Positions 26,155 through 34,959 of a stretch of DNA of 64,000 nucleotides are shown one piece after another (the first letter of the stretch is position 1; every line of letters begins with the position of its first letter). The translations under genes and the position numbers were made by a program. This stretch comes from Paraburkholderia hiiakae. GTDB taxonomy: Bacteria; Pseudomonadota; Gammaproteobacteria; Burkholderiales; Burkholderiaceae. The stretch is from positions 248,001-312,000 of the forward strand of contig NZ_CAJHCQ010000005.1 in assembly GCF_904848665.1 (NCBI RefSeq), in the 5' to 3' direction. The notes under the pieces were generated by a model that did not search any database, was not told where the DNA came from, and saw only the letters and a list, made by a program, of their open reading frames with translations.

Positions 26155-27072
26155 CTACCACTTGCTGTTCAGCTTCTCGAAGCCTGCGACTAGCGCGTCC
26201 AGCAGATGCCGGACCGCCGGAACCATGCCGCGGCGCGAGGCGAAGATCGCATGCACGAGGCCGGGCTCGGTGGCGAGCCCGGGCAGCAGGTGCACAAGCT
26301 GCCCGGAACGGATATCGGCATCCACGAGTTCGCGAGGCAGCAACGCCACGCCAATTCCATTCATCGCGGCGATGCGCAGGCTGGCGAGATCATCGCTCGC
26401 GAGGCGTGGCTGATGGGTCCATGACGTCGCGTTGCCTTCGGCGCCTACGAGGTTCCAGACAAATCTCTCGCCGCTGTTCGCCATGGCGAGCGTGGGCCAC
26501 GCTTCCAGTGATTGCAGGGCGGTGGGCGCGGGGTGGCGCGCAGCCAGGTTAGGACTGGCAACGAGGATCTGCGAGGAAAGCCCGAGTTGCCGGACGGCGA
26601 GATCGGTGCTTTCGAGCGGGGGGAGCCGCACGCGGATAGCGAAGTCGAGCCCTTCCTCGACGACATCCACGCGGCGGTTGGTGGCATCGATGAGTACCTG
26701 GACCTCGGGGTTGTCCTGTATGTACTGCGCGATCATCGGGGTAATCCCCGAGCTTAGCAATCCTACCGGGCAACTGATCCGTATCGTGCCCTGCGGTTTG
26801 GAGCGTGTCTGGTCGACGATGTCCTTGGCAGCTTTCGATTCCGCAACGAGGGCGAGGCAATGCTGGTGAAAGCGCCGCCCAATTTCGGTCAAGGACAGGC
26901 TCCGGCTGGTGCGATTGAGCAGGCGAACACCCAGCTCTTCCTCGAGTGCCCGAACACGCCGGCTGAGTTTGGATGTCTGCGAGCCGAGGGCGTGCGCCGC
27001 CGCCGTGAAGCTCCCACGCTCGACGACTTCTACAAAGATCCGGAGATCGTTGAGGTCGGTGATCTGGTTCAT
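26155..27072 (-). CDS. LysR-family regulator (CrgA/DmlR type)
   Basis: 305 residues. The N-terminal winged helix reads 'LNDLRIFVEVVERGSFTAAAHALGSQTSKLSRRVRALEEELG' and 'LLNRTSRSLSLTEIG', the form typical of the CrgA/DmlR group, followed by the two-lobed effector domain ('GTIRISCPVGLLSSGI', 'MNGIGVALLPRELV'). It is divergent from the DoxX gene at 27388, which it probably controls together with itself. Its 3' end abuts the crotonase relic. Confidence 0.9.
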   Translation of the reverse strand: MNQITDLNDLRIFVEVVERGSFTAAAHALGSQTSKLSRRVRALEEELGVRLLNRTSRSLSLTEIGRRFHQHCLALVAESKAAKDIVDQTRSKPQGTIRISCPVGLLSSGITPMIAQYIQDNPEVQVLIDATNRRVDVVEEGLDFAIRVRLPPLESTDLAVRQLGLSSQILVASPNLAARHPAPTALQSLEAWPTLAMANSGERFVWNLVGAEGNATSWTHQPRLASDDLASLRIAAMNGIGVALLPRELVDADIRSGQLVHLLPGLATEPGLVHAIFASRRGMVPAVRHLLDALVAGFEKLNSKW

Positions 27073-27387
27073 TGTCGGGCTCTCGCTGAGGATGCGTCGT
27101 TCTATCACGCGCAACGTTGCTTTGCAATTCGGGAGATTGGCGCGCGATCATTGCGGATTTAGTATGGCGCAACTGACCGAGGACGGGTTATTCAGCAGCG
27201 ACAGAACAGTTGAATAGCGCCGGTTTCGAGCGTCCGGGAAACAGGGTGGATACGGGCGATCTGTCGATCGGAAGGGAAGATGTTTGGTAATCCTGATTGA
27301 AATGGTTTGTGCGCGACTGGCGATGGTGGAGGCTGGCGCGAATCCCTATCCTGGTCCACCAAAGTGAACTTCTTTGAGGAGATCGTC
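27073..27387. other. Divergent intergenic region lysR/doxX
   Basis: 315 bases without a credible gene. It must hold the promoters of the LysR gene and of doxX. The only structure I noted is a weak inverted repeat TATTCA/TGAATA around 27188-27216. No strong sigma-70 pair or LysR T-N11-A site stood out. Confidence 0.5.
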
Positions 27388-27810
27388 ATGGAACGATACA
27401 AATTTATTCCGCTGCTGGGCCGCATCATGCTGGGCGCGCCTTTTGCGATGAGCGGGCTCAGCAAGCTAGCCGCCTACGCGGCAACGGTTGGCTATATCAA
27501 AGCGATGGGATTGCCCGTTCCGCCGCTGGCGTACCTGGTTTCGATTGTGATCGAGTTGGGCGGCGGCTTGCTGCTTCTTTCGGGCTACCGCGTGCGTCCC
27601 GTTTCGGTTGTGATGGCATTGTTCTGTCTGGTAACGGCAGCGTTCTTCCACCACAACTTCGCAGACCAGAATCAGATGATTCACTTCCTGAAGAACGTCA
27701 TGATGGCGGGTGGTCTTCTGCAGATCGCTTACTTTGGCGCCGGTGCTTATAGCCTGGATCAATTCTTTGGGCGCTTCGGCGCACGCCTGGCATCAGCCAG
27801 TGCGAACTGA
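27388..27810 (+). CDS. DoxX-family membrane protein
   Basis: 140 residues, four hydrophobic segments: 'LLGRIMLGAPFAMSGLSKL', 'PPLAYLVSIVIELGGGLLLL', 'VVMALFCLVTAAFFHH' and 'VMMAGGLLQIAYFGAGAY'. The 'HHNFADQNQMIHFLKNVMMAGG' block is shared with the other DoxX protein at 16804-17259. GAGGAG lies 6 nt before the ATG. Inner-membrane protein of the DoxX/SURF4 family; role in redox balance presumed from the family. Next to a divergent LysR. Confidence 0.88.
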   Translation: MERYKFIPLLGRIMLGAPFAMSGLSKLAAYAATVGYIKAMGLPVPPLAYLVSIVIELGGGLLLLSGYRVRPVSVVMALFCLVTAAFFHHNFADQNQMIHFLKNVMMAGGLLQIAYFGAGAYSLDQFFGRFGARLASASAN

Positions 27811-27895
27811 AGTAGCGTGACGGGCCGCCCGTGCAGTATCGACGTGGCGGCCTGGATGGTTCTTATCGCCGATATTTAAAGATAAGGATATCGAA

Positions 27896-28819
27896 ATGTT
27901 GGATGGCGTATCGTTGGACCAGCTCCGGGCATTCATCACGGCAGTTGACGAAGGTAGCTTCTCCGGGGCAGCGAGGAAGCTGCACCGGGCGCAATCCATG
28001 GTCAGCGAGCTGGTGTCGAATCTGGAAGGACAGATTGGCGTAGCGCTGTTCGACCGGCGCGGGCGCTACCCCGTTCTGACTGCGCAAGGGCGTGTGCTGC
28101 TGGCCGACGCGCGCAATGTCGTTTCCGGTGTGGACGGGATGAAGGCACGTGCCAAGGGCATGGCATCGGGGCTGGAGCCCGAATTGTCCGTCGTGGTGGA
28201 TGTCTTTTTCCCGTTTCAAGTTGTCGTCGAGGTCGCGAAGGCGTTTCGCGGGCGCTTTCCGGGCGTGCCCTTGCGGCTCTACGCGGAAGCGCTCGGAGGC
28301 GCGTATCAACCCGTCATCGACGGACGTGCTGCCGTCGGCATTGTGGGTTCTTTGCCTTTCGTGCCGCCAGGACTCACGTCGGAGCGGCTCGCTGGTGTCG
28401 CATTTACGATGGTTGCCGCCAATACGCATCCACTGGCCGCGATCCGTGGGCCGATTGCCAAGGATGAACTCGCGCGACACACGCAGCTCGTGCTAACCGA
28501 CCGGACCGATTTGTCGGCAGGCCACGAATTTGGTGTGATGTCTGGGGCGACCTGGCGCGTTGCCGATCTGTTCGCCAAGCATGCGCTTTTGATGCACGGG
28601 CTCGGCTGGGGTGGCATGCCCGTGCATACCGTCCAGCACGATATTGCGGCGGGGCGCCTCGTTGAGCTTCACGTTGAAGACGTGCCTCCCGGTGGGCTCG
28701 TTCTTCCGATGTTGGCCGTGTACCCCGTTGCGGCGCCGCCCGGTCCGGCTGGAAGATGGCTGATCGAGCAACTGCGTGACTGTTCTGCGACCGCGTCGCA
28801 CGCATTGCTGGCGGCATAA
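27896..28819 (+). CDS. LysR-family regulator
   Basis: 307 residues: helix-turn-helix 'LDQLRAFITAVDEGSFSGAARKLHRAQSMVSELVSNLEGQIG' and 'LFDRRGRYPVLTAQG', then an effector domain with hydrophobic strands ('LSVVVDVFFPFQVVVEVAKAF', 'LGWGGMPVHTVQHDIAAGRLVEL'). AAGGAT before the ATG. It follows doxX by 85 nt on the same strand and converges with the crotonase at 28844, so its target is not obvious from position. Confidence 0.9.
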   Translation: MLDGVSLDQLRAFITAVDEGSFSGAARKLHRAQSMVSELVSNLEGQIGVALFDRRGRYPVLTAQGRVLLADARNVVSGVDGMKARAKGMASGLEPELSVVVDVFFPFQVVVEVAKAFRGRFPGVPLRLYAEALGGAYQPVIDGRAAVGIVGSLPFVPPGLTSERLAGVAFTMVAANTHPLAAIRGPIAKDELARHTQLVLTDRTDLSAGHEFGVMSGATWRVADLFAKHALLMHGLGWGGMPVHTVQHDIAAGRLVELHVEDVPPGGLVLPMLAVYPVAAPPGPAGRWLIEQLRDCSATASHALLAA

Positions 28820-28843
28820 ACCTCCAGCAATGGACGCGACGCT

Positions 28844-29632
28844 TTAGCGCCCCGTGAATATCACCGGTTCTGGCTGGACGCCGCGCCTCATTGCTTCGGC
28901 GCGCGCGGTTCGGCCTTTGCGTGCGTCATCCGTGCCGTGCAACCCCATCGTGATGTCCAGCAGAACGGAATCCGCGGCGGGCACGCCACCGCCCGCCCAT
29001 GCCTTCAACAGCGCCCGGATAGCGGCATACGAACGGGTGGGGCCATTGGAAAGGCGCGTCACGAGCTTTGCCGCGACGGTCTCGACTTCTGCGTCGGAAC
29101 ACACGAAAGCGGCCACACCGAGTTCGCCGGCTTTCTCGCCGGTCATCGGTTCACTCAGCATCGTGTAGCGCGCAGCCACTGCACGACCGGCGCGTTCTGC
29201 CAGCCGCTGGACTCCACCCGCCACCGGGGCAGAACCCACCGAGGCCTCGATGTTCTGAAAGACGGCGTTGTCGGCAGCGACGATAAAGTCGCACGCCAAC
29301 GCGAGTTCGAATGCTCCGCCGAAGCAGGCGCCGCGAATAGCGGCGACCGTCGGGATTTGCAGCGCTTCAATGGCGCGGTACGAGTGATGGATTTCGCAGA
29401 TGAACGTACGCCATTCATTGAAGTCCTTATCAATGAAGTCGAGGACGTCGCCGCCGTGACTGAAGTTCGCGCCTTCGGAGCGCACAAGCAGAGCGCGAAT
29501 ATCGGAACTGCTGGCCTCGTGTACGGCCTCTTTCAGTGCTTCGCAGAAGCGGGTATTGATCAGATTCGACGGACCATCGGCGAGCACAATGTGCCCGATA
29601 TTGTCGCGGCGTTCAAAGCGGATGACCGACAT
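28844..29632 (-). CDS. Enoyl-CoA hydratase/isomerase family protein
   Basis: 262 residues of the crotonase superfamily: 'GHIVLADGPSNLINTRFCEALKEAV', oxyanion-hole strands 'GANFSHGGDVLDFI' and 'TVAAIRGACFGGAFELALACDFIVA', and 'EASVGSAPVAGGVQRL'. The catalytic Glu positions of classical hydratases are not both obvious here (the second reads Ser/Ala), so a different crotonase reaction such as isomerisation or hydrolysis is possible. AGGAG 8 nt before the ATG. Alone on its strand next to a LysR gene at 29780. Confidence 0.87.
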   Translation of the reverse strand: MSVIRFERRDNIGHIVLADGPSNLINTRFCEALKEAVHEASSSDIRALLVRSEGANFSHGGDVLDFIDKDFNEWRTFICEIHHSYRAIEALQIPTVAAIRGACFGGAFELALACDFIVAADNAVFQNIEASVGSAPVAGGVQRLAERAGRAVAARYTMLSEPMTGEKAGELGVAAFVCSDAEVETVAAKLVTRLSNGPTRSYAAIRALLKAWAGGGVPAADSVLLDITMGLHGTDDARKGRTARAEAMRRGVQPEPVIFTGR

Positions 29633-29779
29633 GGGAAGTCTCCTGAAGAGTGATGGAGCGTGTGCTCGCAGAGTGGGTGCGAGGAGTGTCGCGCGAGGGC
29701 GAGCAATCGACAATCCAGTGCCGCAAATAACACTCTTCCACGCGGCTGATGAGCCGCGTTGGACCACACTCAGGAGCGG

Positions 29780-30688
29780 TCAATCGGGTGACTGCGCAAA
29801 CAGGTCGCGTACGAGGCCTCGCAGCCACTGATTGCCCGGATCGTCCTGCTGTGAACGGTGCCAGTATTGCCGCACGTCGAACGGTGGCATCTTGAACGGA
29901 GGTTCCAGAATCGCGAGATCCGCCATGCGCGCGAACATTTCTGCTACGTCGCTGGAAACCGTGACAATCAGGTCCGTCGTCGCGATGGTCATCGGGATGC
30001 TGAGGTAATGCGGCGTATTGAGCAGAACTCTGCGCACGATTCCGTGCTCTTTCAGAAAGCGTTCGATAATTTCTTCGCGACGGCCCTCGGTCTTGATCAG
30101 CGCATGGGGCAGTTCGCAGAAAAGCTTTTTGGTCAACCGGCCCTGTACGTACGGGTGGTGCTTACGGACGAGGCATACGAACGAATGTCGAACAAGACGC
30201 TGCTGAAAGACGTCGACGCCATCGAGATCGGGGAAATAGCCGATCGCAAGGTCAACTTCGCTTCGCTGAAGCGCGGGCAACAGTTCGCTGGGAGCCAGTG
30301 ACACGGTTACCAGATTGACACCGGGTGCAAGACTGGTGAGCCGCTGCAGTAATTTCGGCAACGCAACCATTTCGCCGACATCCGACATGGCAACGGTAAA
30401 CGTGCGCTGGGTACTTTCTGGCTCGAAAATCGGCGTGGTCAGCACTCGCTTCTGAATATCGTCGAGTACCGCGTGAACCACGGGCGCCAGTTGCATCGCG
30501 CGCGGCGTGGGTTGCATGCCGGACCGGGTTTTGACGAAAAGGGCATCGCCAAGGTCCTCACGCAAACGCTTCAAGGCATACGATACGGCCGGCTGACTCA
30601 GATTCAGTTCCTGGGCCGCTTTGCCGAGATGCCCGTGACGCTGTAAGGCGTCAAACACGCGCAAGAGATTGAGATCGAAACTATCCAT
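29780..30688 (-). CDS. LysR-family regulator (NodD/LinR-like)
   Basis: 302 residues beginning 'FDLNLLRVFDALQRHGHLGKAAQELNLSQPAVSYALKRLREDLGDALFVKTRSGMQPTPRA'-like, the form shared by NodD-type and aromatic-pathway activators (PcpR, LinR, NahR relatives). The effector half includes 'RTFTVAMSDVGEMVALPKLL'. It is upstream of and co-directional with the crotonase (147 nt gap), which may be its target or operon partner. AGGGG before the ATG. Confidence 0.9.
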   Translation of the reverse strand: MDSFDLNLLRVFDALQRHGHLGKAAQELNLSQPAVSYALKRLREDLGDALFVKTRSGMQPTPRAMQLAPVVHAVLDDIQKRVLTTPIFEPESTQRTFTVAMSDVGEMVALPKLLQRLTSLAPGVNLVTVSLAPSELLPALQRSEVDLAIGYFPDLDGVDVFQQRLVRHSFVCLVRKHHPYVQGRLTKKLFCELPHALIKTEGRREEIIERFLKEHGIVRRVLLNTPHYLSIPMTIATTDLIVTVSSDVAEMFARMADLAILEPPFKMPPFDVRQYWHRSQQDDPGNQWLRGLVRDLFAQSPD

Positions 30689-30757
30689 TCGGCGTATCCC
30701 CTGGATTTTCCGCGATCTTATCAGCGGAACAGGGGGCTGCCCATGCGCTCAATGGGA

Positions 30758-31435
30758 TCACGCCTGCGGACTGGCGAGTCGATGAATATCGGCGGGCTTC
30801 AGAACGGTTTGGGGTACTCCGCGGCGCACGGCGTTTAGCATCGCATCGCCAATGATCCGGGTAGTCAATACGCTATCTGGCGAGATTCGCCGAATCACTG
30901 AGAGCAGCGGTTTGAGGACGACGTACATCCAGCGATACGCGGCTGTACGAGACTGTATGCCGTCCTCGGGAAAGATCGCCGCTGGCCGGAAAATAGCCAC
31001 CTGTCGAAATCGCAGGCGCTGCAACGCATTCTCGGTTTGTCCGCGCACGCGGGCCCACATGCTGTTGCCTTGTTCACTACTGTCCGCGCCCGCGCCGGAC
31101 ACATAGACCATCGTCATCGCGGGACTCGCGCGAAGCAGTTCCTGAGCGACGTGGAGCGTGAGGTCGTAGGTGATCGCCCGATAGGCGGCCTCGGACATGC
31201 CGAAGGACGATACGCCTGCGCAGAAAAAGCACGCGTCGAGGTTGGAAAACGCATCGTCTGTGAGCTGTAAGCTTGCGAGATCCGGCACGGTGACGACCTT
31301 GAGTCGCGGATCGTCGTAACCTTCCAGCGCGCGCCGGCCAAGTACGACGATTTTGGTGACGTCCGCCGCGGATAGGCATGCACGCAACACGCCCTGGCCG
31401 ACCATGCCGGTCGCGCCGATCAGTACGACGCGCAT
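30758..31435 (-). CDS. NAD(P)H-binding atypical SDR protein
   Basis: 225 residues. An atypical short-chain dehydrogenase (HTATIP2/NmrA-like) with the nucleotide loop 'VVLIGATGMVGQGVLRACL' and 'DACFFCAGVSSFGMSEAAYRAITYDLTLHVAQELL', then 'MVYVSGAGAD' and 'QVAIFRPAAIF'. It likely binds NADP and acts as a reductase or redox sensor. It is the last of three genes behind the TetR-type operator at 33185, 4 nt after the preceding SDR gene. Confidence 0.87.
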   Translation of the reverse strand: MRVVLIGATGMVGQGVLRACLSAADVTKIVVLGRRALEGYDDPRLKVVTVPDLASLQLTDDAFSNLDACFFCAGVSSFGMSEAAYRAITYDLTLHVAQELLRASPAMTMVYVSGAGADSSEQGNSMWARVRGQTENALQRLRFRQVAIFRPAAIFPEDGIQSRTAAYRWMYVVLKPLLSVIRRISPDSVLTTRIIGDAMLNAVRRGVPQTVLKPADIHRLASPQA

Positions 31436-31439
31436 GATT

Positions 31440-32297
31440 TCACTCCGATGGCCACGTGGGCATTGCCGAGTCGAAGTCGGCCCCGAGGGTCACGGCTTTC
31501 CAGCCCTGCATCGATTCGCGGCGGGCCTGCTCCTCGGCTTCCACGACCTGCCAGGCGTCCGAGCCGAGCACGAGCCGTGCGGGCACCGTTTCACGCGAGG
31601 CGAGCATCGCGATCAGCTTCGCAATGCGCTCGGGGTCTCCCACTTCATGACCCACGTAGGCGTCCATCAGTGCCTTGAATCCGGCCATGGATGTCTCGTA
31701 GTCCTGAGGAAGATCATGCAGCGTCGTACGCGCCTCGTTGCCCCATTCGGTGCGCATGCCGCCGGGTTCCAGCGTACAGACACGAATGCCGAACGGAGCG
31801 ACTTCCTTGCCCACGACGTCGCTGAATCCACCAACGGCCCATTTGGCCGCCTGGTAAGCGGAAAGTCCCGGGCTGCTGATGCGCCCGCCAGCCGACGAGA
31901 CCTGAAAGATATGGCCTTTGCCTTGGGCGCGCATCACGGGGATGGCCGCACGCGTGAGGTTCACCACGCCAAAGAAGTTGGTTTCGATCTGCGCACGGAA
32001 ATCATCGGCAGGCATGTATTCGAACGGCTGAATATGCCCGTAGCCGGCGTTGTTGACCAGAACGCTAAGGTAGCCGAACCGTCGTACCGCCTCGGAAACT
32101 GCCTCTCGTGCCTGCTGTTCGTTGGTGACGTCGAGTTCGAACGTCGCCAGACGATCGCCATAGCGAGCCTGCAAATCGGCGAGACGGGACGTGTCGCGCG
32201 CGCTCGCCAGCACCTTGCCGCCGTCCTGCAATGCGGCTTCGAGAATGGCGCGGCCCAACCCCCGGGACGCGCCAGTAATCAACCAGACTTTTGACAT
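31440..32297 (-). CDS. Short-chain dehydrogenase/reductase
   Basis: 285 residues, classical SDR: cofactor loop 'LITGASRGLGRAI', 'LVNNAGYGHIQ', catalytic Ser in 'FQVSSAGGRIS' and Tyr-x3-Lys in 'SAYQAAKWAVGG'. It should oxidise or reduce an alcohol/ketone with NAD(P)(H). Middle gene of the TetR-controlled operon (22 nt after the first SDR), whose two SDR products are paralogues. Confidence 0.92.
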   Translation of the reverse strand: MSKVWLITGASRGLGRAILEAALQDGGKVLASARDTSRLADLQARYGDRLATFELDVTNEQQAREAVSEAVRRFGYLSVLVNNAGYGHIQPFEYMPADDFRAQIETNFFGVVNLTRAAIPVMRAQGKGHIFQVSSAGGRISSPGLSAYQAAKWAVGGFSDVVGKEVAPFGIRVCTLEPGGMRTEWGNEARTTLHDLPQDYETSMAGFKALMDAYVGHEVGDPERIAKLIAMLASRETVPARLVLGSDAWQVVEAEEQARRESMQGWKAVTLGADFDSAMPTWPSE

Positions 32298-32319
32298 GAT
32301 CGTTTCAACCTTCGAGTGT

Positions 32320-33165
32320 TCACTGCGGATTGAATCCTGCCTTGCCCTTGAACATCACCGAGTTGGCGAGGTCCTTTTGAGCCTGCAGCGCGGCGAGACT
32401 GCGGGTATAACCGGCTTCCAGTACCGCGTAGGCGTCGCCGCCGAGAACGGTACGCAGCGGCGGCTCCGGCAGCTGACTCACCTCATAGATGGCGCCGGCC
32501 ATTTTCACCGGATCTCCCGAGGCATATTCATCGCCGACTTCCTTGATCTGCTGGCGCAGCTTGCCGACGACGCCGTCCTTGTAATCCGCAAGTTCCTCGG
32601 TCCAGCGGATATTCGCGACGAACCCCGTCTTGATGGAACCCGGCTCGATGATGAGGGTCTTGATGCCGAACTCGGCCACTTCCTGGCTCACCGCTTCGGC
32701 AAAACCTTCGAGACCGTATTTCGCGGCGTGATACATCGAGCCGCTCGGAAAGGCCGCACGTCCCCCGACGCTGGTGACATGGATGAACGTGCCGTGTTTT
32801 CTCGCGCGCATCGCTGGGAGAAAGGCGCGGGTGACGTGGATGGGCGCCAGCAGATTCAGCGCGATCTGTTGCTCGATGTCGGCTTTGCTCAATTCCTCCA
32901 TCGCGCCGATGACGGCGCCACCCGCATTGTTGACGACGACATCGACATCCGCGTGGCGTGCGGCCACGGCCTGCACCTGCTCGGGACGGGTCACGTCGAC
33001 CGATTCCACTTCGAGCTGATCGGGCCAGGACTGCTTGAGCGACTCCAGCGCTGCCACGCGCCGCACCGCTGCAACCACTCGATGCCCTTCGGCCAGCACT
33101 TTCTCCGCAAGGGCAAGCCCGAGACCGCCGGATGCGCCGGTAATGAACCACTTTTGACTGGACAT
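32320..33165 (-). CDS. Short-chain dehydrogenase/reductase
   Basis: 281 residues, SDR with 'FITGASGGLGLALAEKVL', 'VVNNAGGAVIG', Ser in 'IHVTSVGGRAAF' and Tyr/Lys in 'SMYHAAKYGLEG'. First gene of the operon after the tetR gene and directly downstream of the perfect palindrome at 33185-33206. GGAG lies 9 nt before the ATG. Substrate unknown; the family's usual NADP preference may be judged from the 'AAVRR' after the second strand. Confidence 0.92.
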   Translation of the reverse strand: MSSQKWFITGASGGLGLALAEKVLAEGHRVVAAVRRVAALESLKQSWPDQLEVESVDVTRPEQVQAVAARHADVDVVVNNAGGAVIGAMEELSKADIEQQIALNLLAPIHVTRAFLPAMRARKHGTFIHVTSVGGRAAFPSGSMYHAAKYGLEGFAEAVSQEVAEFGIKTLIIEPGSIKTGFVANIRWTEELADYKDGVVGKLRQQIKEVGDEYASGDPVKMAGAIYEVSQLPEPPLRTVLGGDAYAVLEAGYTRSLAALQAQKDLANSVMFKGKAGFNPQ

Positions 33166-33184
33166 GATGACTTCTCCGTTTCAT

Positions 33185-33206
33185 ATTGAGCGCGTACGCG
33201 CTCAAT
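33185..33206. promoter_or_regulatory. Perfect 22-bp palindrome, TetR operator of SDR operon
   Basis: The sequence reads the same on both strands (ATTGAGCGCGT and its complement). It lies between the tetR stop and the first SDR start; GATAAT at 33205-33210 on the minus strand could be the -10 box, overlapped by the palindrome. A related site lies before tetR at 33807-33828. Repression by the adjacent TetR protein is inferred. Confidence 0.75.
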
Positions 33207-33220
33207 TATCGAAAAAAATT

Positions 33221-33790
33221 TTACGGCGTAATGGCCCGCCAGGCGGCGTGAAAACCCAGTTGGCGGTGACGTTCGGCATCGACGGGATGGCGCTCGACAT
33301 ATTCGATCGTGGTATCGGCGATACGCTCGATGATGGAGTAAAGAAACGCGATCGGCGCGTTCACCAGTACACCGCTCCGCACCGCGTCCTCCATCATTCG
33401 TGACACCGCCTTGAACGGTTCCGTGCCTTGCGTCCGCGTCTCATCCCGCAACTGACCTGAAGCCGAGAGTCTGGAGATGGCGAGTCGGCCGGCCGTGTTC
33501 CCAAGTCCCCAGCGCACATAGTGCTGGAAGACATGTTCCAGGCGAAGGCGGTAGTCCGCTTCGGAAGGATAGCCAGGCATGACGGTTTCAGCCAGTTCGT
33601 GCTTGAGGTGCAGATACAGTTCCTGGAAAAGCACGTCCTTGTTCTCGAAGTACGTGAACAGCGTGCCTTCGGCGACACCGGCGCGCCGGGCGATGCTCGC
33701 CGTGCTGGCCAGCACGCCCTGTTCGGCCACGGCCTGCGTTGCCGCGGCCAGCAGCGCATTTCGCTTCTCAGGGCTCAAAGGGCGTGCCAT
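33221..33790 (-). CDS. TetR-family regulator
   Basis: 189 residues: DNA-binding part 'RNALLAAATQAVAEQGVLASTASIARRAGVAEGTLFTYFENKDVLFQELY', with the rest a helical ligand domain ending 'ERHRQLGFHAAWRAI'. It is transcribed in the same direction as the SDR operon and both its own upstream region and that of the SDR genes carry matching operators, so it most likely represses both. A conserved start ATG is chosen over an upstream in-frame one that lies inside the operator. Confidence 0.9.
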   Translation of the reverse strand: MARPLSPEKRNALLAAATQAVAEQGVLASTASIARRAGVAEGTLFTYFENKDVLFQELYLHLKHELAETVMPGYPSEADYRLRLEHVFQHYVRWGLGNTAGRLAISRLSASGQLRDETRTQGTEPFKAVSRMMEDAVRSGVLVNAPIAFLYSIIERIADTTIEYVERHPVDAERHRQLGFHAAWRAITP

Positions 33791-33806
33791 CGTAGTTCGA
33801 TTCAAT

Positions 33807-33828
33807 GTAGAGTGAGTACGCACTCAAT
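33807..33828. promoter_or_regulatory. Imperfect copy of the TetR operator upstream of tetR
   Basis: On the minus strand it begins ATTGAGTGCGTAC and matches the perfect palindrome at 33185 at most positions, with changes in the far arm. It lies 17 nt before the tetR start codon, which fits autoregulation. Confidence 0.65.
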
Positions 33829-33913
33829 TATAGGTGCACTTTGCGGCGAGCACAATCGCTCGAAAATCGAGCCAGAACGCTCCATTCCCTCGTGAATAAA
33901 ATCGGTCCCACGA

Positions 33914-34867
33914 TCAACGGCTCCGCGTTCCCGGCGGCTTCCTTCCCATCAGCGTCTCGGCGCTCCATTGCGCCGCCGTGAGCCTCGCGATGAAGAAGTC
34001 GGCCAATGCGCTCACCTTTGCTGGCCGTGTGCGGGCAGTGGGCGTGACGAAATACAGACCGCCTTCGGGCAAGCGCCAGTCAGTCAAAATCGGTTCGAGC
34101 TGTTTGTCCGCGAAATACTGCGTCGCCACGAACTCGGGAAGCTCGGTGAGCGCGAGTCCGGCGAGGAGCGTGGGCAGCAACGCTTCCACAGTTGTGGCTC
34201 GCAGCGCCCCGGTCGGTGTGATCGTGCATGTCTCACCACGTTCGTGGGTAAAACGCCAAACGTCCCGCTTGCTCCTGTTGGCATAGGTCAGGCACTGATG
34301 CGCGCCGAGGTCATGTGGATGCTGCGGCCGACCATAGCGGGACAGATACATGGGCGATGCCACGACAAACCGGCGCACGGGCGCGATGAGACGTGCGGCG
34401 AGCGACGAATCTTCGAGAATGGCGATACGCAGGGCGGCGTCAAACCCATCGCCAATCAAATCGGCATGGGCATCCGTGAGATGAAGCTCTACGGAAATGT
34501 CAGGGTAGGACCGGAAAAACTCGGGCAGAAGCGGCGCCACCCAGCGCGCGCCGAAGGAAAGGGGTGCCGCGAGCTTGACCAGTCCGCGCGGCCGGCTTGA
34601 GGTCTCACGCGCGAAATCCTCGGCCTCTTCGGCGTCGGCGTAGATTTTCGACGCGCGCTCGGCAAGCGAATGGCCGTAGTCCGTGAGCGCCAGCCGCCGA
34701 GAGGTGCGGTTGAACAACCTGCCGCCAAGTCGCTCCTCGAGTCGCGTCACGGCCCGGGAGGCCGTGGCGACGGAGACGCCCATTGCCGCGGCGGCGGCAG
34801 CGAATGAACCTTCCTCGGCGACCTTCGCGAACATCGCGAATCCTTCAAAATCGGGTAGTTTTGACAT
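33914..34867 (-). CDS. LysR-family regulator (CrgA/DmlR type)
   Basis: 317 residues: 'FEGFAMFAKVAEEGSFAAAAAAMGVSVATASRAVTRLEERLG' and 'LFNRTSRRLALTDYG', then an effector domain with 'GLVKLAAPLSFGARWVAPLLPEFF'. The start is the ATG at 34865-34867 rather than a TTG 6 nt upstream. It is divergent from the SDR gene at 34960, 92 nt away, with an inverted repeat between them, the classical layout for a LysR regulator and its target. Confidence 0.9.
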   Translation of the reverse strand: MSKLPDFEGFAMFAKVAEEGSFAAAAAAMGVSVATASRAVTRLEERLGGRLFNRTSRRLALTDYGHSLAERASKIYADAEEAEDFARETSSRPRGLVKLAAPLSFGARWVAPLLPEFFRSYPDISVELHLTDAHADLIGDGFDAALRIAILEDSSLAARLIAPVRRFVVASPMYLSRYGRPQHPHDLGAHQCLTYANRSKRDVWRFTHERGETCTITPTGALRATTVEALLPTLLAGLALTELPEFVATQYFADKQLEPILTDWRLPEGGLYFVTPTARTRPAKVSALADFFIARLTAAQWSAETLMGRKPPGTRSR

Positions 34868-34900
34868 CGACAATTTTGCAACGATGGTTTTCAGTCATTT

Positions 34901-34916
34901 CTATTTCGAAAAATAG
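34901..34916. promoter_or_regulatory. Inverted repeat CTATTT-CGAA-AAATAG in divergent region
   Basis: A 16-bp repeat with 6-bp arms in the only 92 bases between the divergent lysR and SDR genes. Its place suggests a LysR site or overlapping promoters; no independent evidence. Confidence 0.5.
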
Positions 34917-34959
34917 CATGCGGCCTTAAATTTGTCTCGTCACACAACGGAGAGAAATC

